The position numbers and the translations under genes were made by a program. The notes beneath the pieces were generated by a model. That model had not been told where the DNA came from. It searched no databases and saw only the letters and a list, made by a program, of their open reading frames with translations. From contig JALIRH010000005.1 in assembly GCA_023055505.1 (NCBI GenBank), positions 2,046,001 to 2,110,000 of the forward strand: a stretch of DNA of 64,000 nucleotides, given 5' to 3'. Shown piece after piece: positions 59,701 to 64,000 of the stretch; the first letter of the stretch is position 1; the number at the start of each line of letters is the position of its first letter. This DNA is from Callipepla californica brunnescens (taxonomy: Eukaryota > Chordata > Aves > Galliformes > Odontophoridae).

Positions 59701-60774
59701 CTGTTTCTCTTTCTCAGTCTCTGTGTTCCTACCATCTCCCATTTCTTTTTGACCAGGTGGTTGAATGGTTTTAACTGGGATGGTCTGAAACTGAGGAAAT
59801 TAGCATCACCTTTAAAAAGAGAGGTATTGGCTTTGGTTTTCAATTATTTCCTAAGGCTTTACTAATGTAAAGGTGAAGTGTTTGCCTGCAAAGAAACAAC
59901 TGAGAGCAAGTGCAGAATTTCCCAGAGACTGACTTACTTATAGCTCTCCAGTTCAGTGAAATTGAAGGAAGAAAAGATAGATCCAAGCGATAAGTAACTT
60001 AAATTCAGTTAGATAATGGAAATATTATTCTACCAGTGTAGTTTGCATTAGATTTTCACCATTATTAGAATAAATGATGATGATTTATTGATGAACAGTG
60101 AAATAATGTATTTTCTGAGATGGGCACCTTATTAAGATGTACTGTTCACATGACTGTGCAATACAAACTTGTGCATTCTTATGGTATTACAGGACATCAT
60201 TGAATAAGAATCCTCTCTTAAATGGCCCATTTATCTTTGATGTGAAGTGAAAATAGGTTGATTGACTCTGAAATTTACTTTGGGGTAAACAAACAAAACA
60301 AATAATAATTCTGGGATCTGCTTTAAGAAGTTACTTCTTGAGTGTAGATGTGATCTACAACAAATATTTGAATCAAAGCTGTACCTAGTGTGGCCCGGTT
60401 TTCTTATTAACTTTAGAGAGCATTGTGTGACACCAAGGATTTCGTATTTGGGGAGTGTTTTTTGTATCAGGAGGCTAATGTCCTTGTTCTGTTGTACAAG
60501 TTAATTGCTGGTACTTTTTAGCTTTTAAAGAATGAGGAATTTCATCCATTGAAAGAAAGGATCATGCTGGACTTTTGTTCCTGCACCAGCAGCAATACTA
60601 ATGATGCCTAATAAATAGAGAGTATTTTCAAAAATTTACTTCTGAAATAATCATCTGTTTGTGTTTTTAATGCCACAGTTGTCTGGACCAACTGATTACA
60701 GCTACTTTGACAGCTATCCACCTGAAGAGGGAATGCCTCCAGATGAACTTTCAGGCTGGGACAAGGATTTCTGA
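41303..60774 (+). CDS. PRKG2: PRKG2, cGMP-dependent protein kinase II (spliced, 777 aa)
   Basis: A membrane-anchored Ser/Thr kinase activated by cGMP; in mammals it acts in intestinal secretion, chondrocyte growth and brain. The CDS joins 18 exons, listed separately (2334 bp with stop; human protein 762 aa). Residues 1-3 are MGN, so Gly2 can be myristoylated. Residues 52-108 form a leucine zipper with V/L/I every seventh position. The pseudosubstrate GVSAEP is at 140-145. CNB-A has its phosphate-binding cassette at 247-262 ([16 protein letters not shown]). CNB-B has FGEKA at 371-375 and R382-S383. In the kinase domain the glycine loop is 475-480, Lys497, Glu516, Asp591 in [11 protein letters not shown] at 609-611, activation-loop Thr624, and APE at 633-635. 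The AGC tail ends GWDKDF. The ATG has A at -3 and G at +4. All phases agree and every catalytic residue is present. The N-terminus is about 20 residues longer than in mammals (see findings). Confidence 0.97.
41914..41974. repeat. (ATTT)n microsatellite
   Basis: About 15 uninterrupted TTTA/ATTT units starting 103 bases downstream of the coding exon 1 donor. It is the longest perfect microsatellite in the window and probably length-polymorphic. Confidence 0.95.
43325..43400 (+). mobile_element. CR1 LINE 3' fragment (plus)
   Basis: Short copy with a clear terminus: gattggactggatgttctct, ggtccctttcaacccctaca, attctgtgattctgtgg, showing the duplicated octamer typical of CR1 ends. Confidence 0.9.
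43726..43756. repeat. (TTG)n/(TTTG)n microsatellite
   Basis: Short T/G repeat of four TTG units followed by TTTG units, in the first coding intron of PRKG2. Confidence 0.8.
45826..45992 (+). CDS. PRKG2: PRKG2 coding exon 2
   Basis: Acceptor ccttgaaaacag and donor AAAAG|GTGAGT. It encodes residues 170-226 ([20 protein letters not shown] ... GNHIFVLKE), the start of cGMP-binding domain A. Ends in phase 1. Confidence 0.95.
45993..46977 (+). other. PRKG2: PRKG2 intron after coding exon 2
   Basis: About 1 kb with no recognisable repeat, RNA gene or extra exon. Confidence 0.6.
46978..47091 (+). CDS. PRKG2: PRKG2 coding exon 3
   Basis: Acceptor gatttttggcag and donor GAAAG|GTACAC. It encodes residues 226-264 with the complete CNB-A phosphate-binding cassette [16 protein letters not shown], including Glu249, Arg258 and Thr259. 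Ends in phase 1. Confidence 0.96.
47092..48998 (+). other. PRKG2: PRKG2 intron after coding exon 3
   Basis: A 1.9 kb intron. Minus-strand open frames near 47492-47743 and 48395-48706 look like chance. No repeat was recognised. Confidence 0.6.
48999..49104 (+). CDS. PRKG2: PRKG2 coding exon 4
   Basis: Acceptor tgttttcttaaag and donor AGAAG|GTAAAC. It encodes residues 264-299 ([20 protein letters not shown] ... RNFLRS), the helix after CNB-A. Ends in phase 2. Confidence 0.95.
49105..50393 (+). other. PRKG2: PRKG2 intron after coding exon 4
   Basis: A 1.3 kb intron, AT-rich, with a T/G-rich polypyrimidine region before the acceptor. No repeat element was recognised. Confidence 0.6.
50394..50457 (+). 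CDS. PRKG2: PRKG2 coding exon 5
   Basis: Acceptor aatttttggtag and donor GTG|GTAAGA. It encodes residues 299-320 ([20 protein letters not shown]), the junction between the two cGMP sites. Ends in phase 0. Confidence 0.94.
50458..50860 (+). other. PRKG2: PRKG2 intron after coding exon 5
   Basis: A 0.4 kb intron with nothing recognisable. Confidence 0.6.
50861..50938 (+). CDS. PRKG2: PRKG2 coding exon 6
   Basis: Acceptor cccccacaacag and donor AAAG|GTAAGA. It encodes residues 321-346 ([20 protein letters not shown] ... AKGK), early CNB-B. Phase 0 at both ends. Confidence 0.95.
50939..51929 (+). other. PRKG2: PRKG2 intron after coding exon 6
   Basis: About 1 kb. A short (AAAC)n run follows the donor; otherwise nothing recognisable. 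Confidence 0.6.
51930..52024 (+). CDS. PRKG2: PRKG2 coding exon 7
   Basis: Acceptor tgtgccttccag and donor ATTAG|GTTAGT. It encodes residues 347-378, including the first half of the CNB-B phosphate-binding cassette (FGEKALI). Ends in phase 2. Confidence 0.94.
52025..53581 (+). other. PRKG2: PRKG2 intron after coding exon 7
   Basis: A 1.6 kb intron with no recognisable repeat. A pair of overlapping open frames on opposite strands at 52135-52437 is judged to be chance. Confidence 0.6.
53582..53650 (+). CDS. PRKG2: PRKG2 coding exon 8
   Basis: Acceptor tctgtcaattcttag and donor AGAGA|GTAAGT. It encodes residues 378-401 ([20 protein letters not shown] ...). Arg382 and Ser383 complete the CNB-B cassette; a hydroxyl residue here is typical of cGMP-selective sites. 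Ends in phase 2. Confidence 0.95.
53651..54351 (+). other. PRKG2: PRKG2 intron after coding exon 8
   Basis: A 0.7 kb intron with a poly-A run at 54028-54046; nothing else recognisable. Confidence 0.6.
54028..54046. repeat. Poly-A run
   Basis: 19 uninterrupted A bases inside a PRKG2 intron. No retrocopy body is recognisable upstream. Confidence 0.85.
54352..54450 (+). CDS. PRKG2: PRKG2 coding exon 9
   Basis: Acceptor ttgatgattttag and donor GCCAA|GTAAGT. It encodes residues 401-434 ([20 protein letters not shown] ... EKRHAK), the end of CNB-B and the start of the switch helix linking to the kinase domain. Ends in phase 2. Confidence 0.95.
54451..55387 (+). other. PRKG2: PRKG2 intron after coding exon 9
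   Basis: A 0.9 kb intron with a T-rich tract at 55274-55308. Otherwise nothing recognisable. Confidence 0.6.
55274..55308. repeat. T-rich tract (CTT units, then poly-T)
   Basis: Three CTT units followed by about 18 T bases, upstream of the acceptor of coding exon 10. Confidence 0.8.
55388..55538 (+). CDS. PRKG2: PRKG2 coding exon 10
   Basis: Acceptor ttttaatgcag; further AG dinucleotides follow 3 and 6 bases later. It encodes residues 434-484: the linker, then the kinase-domain start [20 protein letters not shown] with the glycine-rich loop (475-480). Donor CTT|GTAAGA, phase 0. Confidence 0.93.
55539..56128 (+). other. PRKG2: PRKG2 intron after coding exon 10
   Basis: A 0.6 kb intron with nothing recognisable. 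Confidence 0.6.
56129..56265 (+). CDS. PRKG2: PRKG2 coding exon 11
   Basis: Acceptor ttttaatcatag and donor GTGAA|GTAAGT. It encodes residues 485-530, with ATP-binding Lys497 (FAMK) and helix-C Glu516 (SEKKIL). Ends in phase 2. Confidence 0.96.
56419..56508 (+). CDS. PRKG2: PRKG2 coding exon 12
   Basis: Acceptor ttgcctccacag and donor GACAG|GTAAGC. It encodes residues 530-560 ([20 protein letters not shown] ... LLRDR), the hinge region of the kinase. Ends in phase 2. Confidence 0.95.
56509..57409 (+). other. PRKG2: PRKG2 intron after coding exon 12
   Basis: A 0.9 kb intron with a poly-T run at 56757-56777; nothing else recognisable. Confidence 0.6.
56757..56777. repeat. Poly-T run
   Basis: 21 uninterrupted T bases inside the intron after coding exon 12. 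Confidence 0.85.
57410..57551 (+). CDS. PRKG2: PRKG2 coding exon 13
   Basis: Acceptor cctttctttcag and donor TTG|GTAAGA. It encodes residues 560-607 with the catalytic loop YRDLKPEN (589-596; Asp591 base, Asn596 metal ligand). Phase 0 at its end. Confidence 0.96.
57552..58046 (+). other. PRKG2: PRKG2 intron after coding exon 13
   Basis: A 0.5 kb intron with nothing recognisable. Confidence 0.6.
58047..58210 (+). CDS. PRKG2: PRKG2 coding exon 14
   Basis: Acceptor ttggttttgatcag and donor GGCAG|GTAAGT. It encodes residues 608-662: DFG (609-611), the activation loop with Thr624 in [13 protein letters not shown] (633-635), and the [16 protein letters not shown] helix. Ends in phase 2. Confidence 0.96.
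58211..58532 (+). other. PRKG2: PRKG2 intron after coding exon 14
   Basis: A 0.3 kb intron containing a poly-T run at 58448-58474, some 55 bases before the acceptor. Confidence 0.65.
58448..58474. repeat. Poly-T run
   Basis: About 27 uninterrupted T bases upstream of the coding exon 15 acceptor. It is likely to be length-variable. Confidence 0.85.
58533..58655 (+). CDS. PRKG2: PRKG2 coding exon 15
   Basis: Acceptor tttcttattctag and donor TGTAG|GTAGGA. It encodes residues 662-703 ([20 protein letters not shown] ... LIRRLC), the kinase C-lobe. Ends in phase 2. Confidence 0.95.
58912..58974 (+). CDS. PRKG2: PRKG2 coding exon 16
   Basis: Acceptor tcctcttttttaag and donor CACAG|GTAAGT. It encodes residues 703-724 ([20 protein letters not shown]). 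Ends in phase 2. Confidence 0.95.
58975..59756 (+). other. PRKG2: PRKG2 intron after coding exon 16
   Basis: A 0.8 kb intron with nothing recognisable. Confidence 0.6.
59757..59823 (+). CDS. PRKG2: PRKG2 coding exon 17
   Basis: Acceptor ttctttttgaccag and donor GAG|GTATTG, a weaker donor. It encodes residues 724-746 ([20 protein letters not shown] ...). Ends in phase 0. Confidence 0.93.
59824..60678 (+). other. PRKG2: PRKG2 last intron
   Basis: A 0.85 kb intron containing an AATAAA near 60610 shortly before the last exon. No repeats were recognised. Confidence 0.6.
60679..60774 (+). CDS. PRKG2: PRKG2 coding exon 18 (terminal, with stop)
   Basis: Acceptor tttaatgccacag. It encodes residues 747-777 ([20 protein letters not shown] ... 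GWDKDF), the AGC-kinase C-terminal tail, and TGA at 60772-60774. The end matches the mammalian C-terminus. Confidence 0.96.
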   Translation: MSGPTDYSYFDSYPPEEGMPPDELSGWDKDF

Positions 60775-62730
60775 CACTATTTTCTTCCAGGACATCTATA
60801 CAGGCTCATAGGCATCAGTTCTAAACCTGTTCTTGTGTTTCTTGCTTAAAACCAAAGTACACAATGTTTTTGAGAAATGTTATGATGTTCCCTGGAGAAT
60901 TGAAGACAATACAGCAACCAGAACTTGTTCAGATAATACACCAGATTCTGTGTGCATCTCCTTATAACAAAGGCACGCAGATGCAGCCTGAATATTTTTT
61001 TGATACGCAGTATCACTACGAACATTTTTCTGACACTATGGATGGGATGGTTTTGCCATCGGGAATTTCACTAGCACATATTTTGATATCAACAAGGTTA
61101 CCACGTCTTTATTTTAAACAGAGAGAATGAAGATTATGGGCCCATAACTGTGGAATTTGTCAACATCTGACAATACAGGCATCTACTTTTCATTTTATAA
61201 CGAGTCTACTGTGTGTTTTACTCTTTCCGTTAATGGCCAGTACTGCATTGATTCAGAAGCATGTAGAAGAAAGACTTTTTTCTACAAGATGATTGATTTG
61301 TCTTGACTTGATGCTGCAGTTTGAAGGGTATCACTGTGGAAGCTGCATATCTTTCAGTCTAGTTCTGCACCAGGTTGAGTACGTGAAACAGGGTACGACA
61401 GGTCAAATGAAAATCCAGTAGGAAACTAGGTAAATGCATAATAGATTTTTTTTTCTTGGAAAAGCAGCCTGTGTTATGCATTTCCCTAACTGCTTCAAAG
61501 AGCTATATTTGCATCTTAAAATGTTGTGCTTTTATGTAGTATGAAGCTAAAATAGATAAACAAAAAGCATTTATCTTGCAAGAAAAAAATATGTACTTAC
61601 AGAATCATATTTTGTCCTTCAAATATATTTTCAATGATACTTTGCTTTCATTGGTACTTTGCTGAAATGATGAAATTTGCTGAAACACTGATGCTAAATC
61701 TCCTAGACATTTTGATGTCCCACTTGCTATCAATAGATGTGGATACCTGCAGGTGGCAGATGATGGAAAAAGAACAGCTGCTGACCTGGCATTTCCCAGT
61801 GCAGTAGGACCCCAGTTTGGGTTTTACTATCTCCTTGCAGGTTTTTAGGATATTTTTCAGGCAGAGACGTGAGCAACTCAATCTGGATTCAATGTTGACT
61901 CTTCTCTGAGCAAGAAGTTGGATTGGAGACTTCCCATGATCCTGTAATTCCAGGAATTAATTTTAACTGTCACCTACATGTGTAATTACAATACATCATG
62001 ATGATTTTCCCCATGTGAGTTTGTAGCTGCTTGATTTTTGTCATTTACTTACTGTCTATATTATTAGAACAGAAGAGTTGTTTTGAAATGTTGATTGAAT
62101 GCTAATGCAGTTGGGTGTTGAGAGCTCATGATTTGAACAGAGAGCTCTCTTGCTCCCTGCTATGAGGGCATAGCATCTTCCTGTGGATCATGCTGATTTT
62201 CTGGCATCAATGCATCTGTAGACCCTGATAGGAATTGGTTCAATTCCCAATCTAAATTTAGATATTTAAACTGGCACAGCACACTGCATTATACATACTG
62301 GATGGAAAACCTCCCAGGAAATCTGCGAAGTGTGTCAGGGCTTCATAACTAACTGACATAGACTGACTTCTTAGCTGCTGTTTATGACCTATTACAACCG
62401 GACAAAGAAGGTGCTGCCACTGGGGCTGTCCATTTTTCCCCATTTCTGGTGAGTGAAGGAACCGTATCTTCCAATTCTGAGGTGAGTGTCATGCTACAGC
62501 TTTCCATTAATTAGTTAGAGACTGTAGGGAGCTGGGGCTGCATTCCTGCTGTAATTGATGAGGCACAACTGTTGTGCTTTTTGGATTTTTGAGGGGGAAT
62601 TGCTCTTCACTGAACCTCTGTCTGATGAACTTACGAACGTGCTATAGGAGAGCATTCGCTTGGCTGTTCTGAGCAGAAGACCAACAAAATGCTTTTATAA
62701 AAATAAATTGTAAGAAACGAGGAGATCCTT
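60775..62730 (+). other. PRKG2: PRKG2 3' UTR (end approximate)
   Basis: Continuation of the last exon. An AATAAA at 62702-62707 (in ttttataaaaataaattgta) is the first good candidate poly(A) signal; another AATAAA lies at 63304-63309. The UTR end is an inference. The open frame at 60864-61130 begins with an ATG but resembles nothing and lies inside the UTR. Confidence 0.4.
62702..62707 (+). terminator. PRKG2: Candidate poly(A) signal of PRKG2
   Basis: AATAAA 1.93 kb after the stop codon. No clear GT-rich element follows at once, so the site at 63304 is an alternative. Transcript ends would be needed to confirm. Confidence 0.3.
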
Positions 62731-64000
62731 GAACTGACGTATTACACTGTGCTGGCTAATTGATTTGTACCATGCTAACAAATATTTTTTTATTGCTGAG
62801 CAGTCAGAAAGATAGATTTTCTTTGACAGAAAATCAAATTAAATACGTTGTATAACATTCAGCCCAAGTGAAGGCAGCGGAGTATTTTCCATTGGAAAAT
62901 TATCAGGACGAGGAGGGTGGATCAGAGGCTTTAAGCTAGGACTTCAGGTGCTTTAGACCCTTGCAGCAACTCCATGAGGAGGGAAGGAAGGAAACCTGTG
63001 TGTCCTGTGGAACAACAGGATCTTTTGTTTATGAAGTTTTGTTGCTTGTTTAAGTTGCAGTGCATGCAAATAACGTAAGCTTGAAGCACAATGAGCAGGA
63101 CAGTGCCTTTTTACAGTCTCATTCCACACAGCAGTGTGGAACAGCAGAATCACTGAGGTTGGAAATGACCTCTAAGATCACCTAGTCCAAGTATCAAACC
63201 ATCAACACTGTGCCCACTCAGAGAATCATTAAAGTAAGATAGGAGCTCCAGCAGCCAGCATGTCTCACACTCAAAATTTACATTCGCTAGGGGCTGTTGA
63301 GAAAATAAATGTTTAAGAAGTTGCAAGAAGTGAGATTACAGGTCTCTGTTGTGTTTATGTAGGGGATCTTGTGAATTTCTTTTCTGAAATGTGTGCAGAT
63401 GACTAAGCAAGCTGAAATTTTCCAGGAGCAAAAGATGATGAAGTAAGTAAGTCCAGCCTACACACTGCCTGAACTGACTCAAACTATCTTTAGCAGATGG
63501 ATGTACTATAGGCTTCATCTTGACACCTGTGGAGTTATGCCATTGCAAAACAAGAGGGTAAACAGGCAACTTTCATAGGACTGGAGAAGCTGGGAAAGAA
63601 GATTCTGATTAAAATACTGGGCTATTGGTAAGAGGCACAGCTGCTTAATAATCTAGTTGGCCACTGGGCAGGTAAGGTCCACCCTCAAGTAAGCTGTTGG
63701 ACTTACTGCCCTGCTAAAGCGAGAACTCAGGAAAAAGGGAGCTTAAATCCATCCTGATGTGTAAGACCTCAATTTTCTTGTGATTGTCTGTCAACACAGT
63801 ATTGGGCTGAGAAAGAAGCTGCAATTCTTTCTAGGGTTTTCCATAGGTTGCAGGGGAAATTAGAACTGATAATATGGTAATATAGCACTGTGATAGACAG
63901 CTAAGTAAATATACAGTTCCTAAATTGCAAGAGTGGTAATGAATCTGAAAGCTCTGAAATGTACCAACAGACTGAACAGACTGGGAGAATCCACAACCAA
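62731..64000. other. Sequence downstream of PRKG2
   Basis: It holds one minus-strand CR1 fragment and a second AATAAA (63304). No other gene was recognised before the window ends. Confidence 0.55.
63143..63232 (-). mobile_element. CR1 LINE 3' fragment (minus)
   Basis: Reverse-complement CR1 end: agaatcactgaggttggaaa, tgacctctaagatcacctag, tccaagtatcaaaccatcaa, cactgtgcccactcag. Confidence 0.88.

Overview
This window is vertebrate nuclear DNA and almost certainly comes from a bird, most likely a galliform such as chicken; the species itself is an inference. Coding exons are short (63-509 bp), separated by AT-rich introns with GT-AG splice sites. The only abundant interspersed repeats are CR1 LINE fragments, whose 3' ends carry the avian direct repeat (ATTCTATG or ATTCTGTG units). 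I saw no Alu, B1 or L1 copies, no bacterial-type operons and no provirus.

Two complete protein-coding genes lie head to tail on the + strand, in the same relative order and orientation as in mammals (human 4q21). RASGEF1B runs from a CpG-rich non-coding exon 1 (ends at 7010) through 13 coding exons between 15227 and 28375. The spliced frame is open for 472 codons and encodes a Rap2-type guanine nucleotide exchange factor with an N-terminal REM domain and a CDC25-like catalytic domain. PRKG2 starts at a second CpG island (about 38.93-39.30 kb). It has two inferred non-coding 5' exons and 18 coding exons from 41303 to 60774. The spliced frame is open for 777 codons and encodes cGMP-dependent protein kinase II: N-myristoylation site, leucine zipper, pseudosubstrate, two cyclic-nucleotide-binding domains, kinase domain and AGC tail. 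All internal exon phases add up, so neither gene looks broken.

Layout: 1-6.8 kb is upstream intergenic DNA with a poly-C tract and a pair of oppositely oriented CR1 fragments. 6.8-29.7 kb is RASGEF1B. 29.7-38.9 kb is intergenic with four CR1 fragments, simple repeats and a CTCF-like motif. 38.9 to about 62.7 kb is PRKG2. The rest is downstream sequence with one more CR1 fragment.

The two products are not known to work in one pathway. RASGEF1B acts on small GTPases, whereas PRKG2 is the membrane-anchored effector of cGMP in secretory epithelium, cartilage and brain. I found no previously undescribed biological system. The more useful leads are an extended N-terminus in this PRKG2, a tandem splice acceptor in PRKG2, a weak last donor with an intronic poly(A) signal in RASGEF1B, and motifs in the two promoters.
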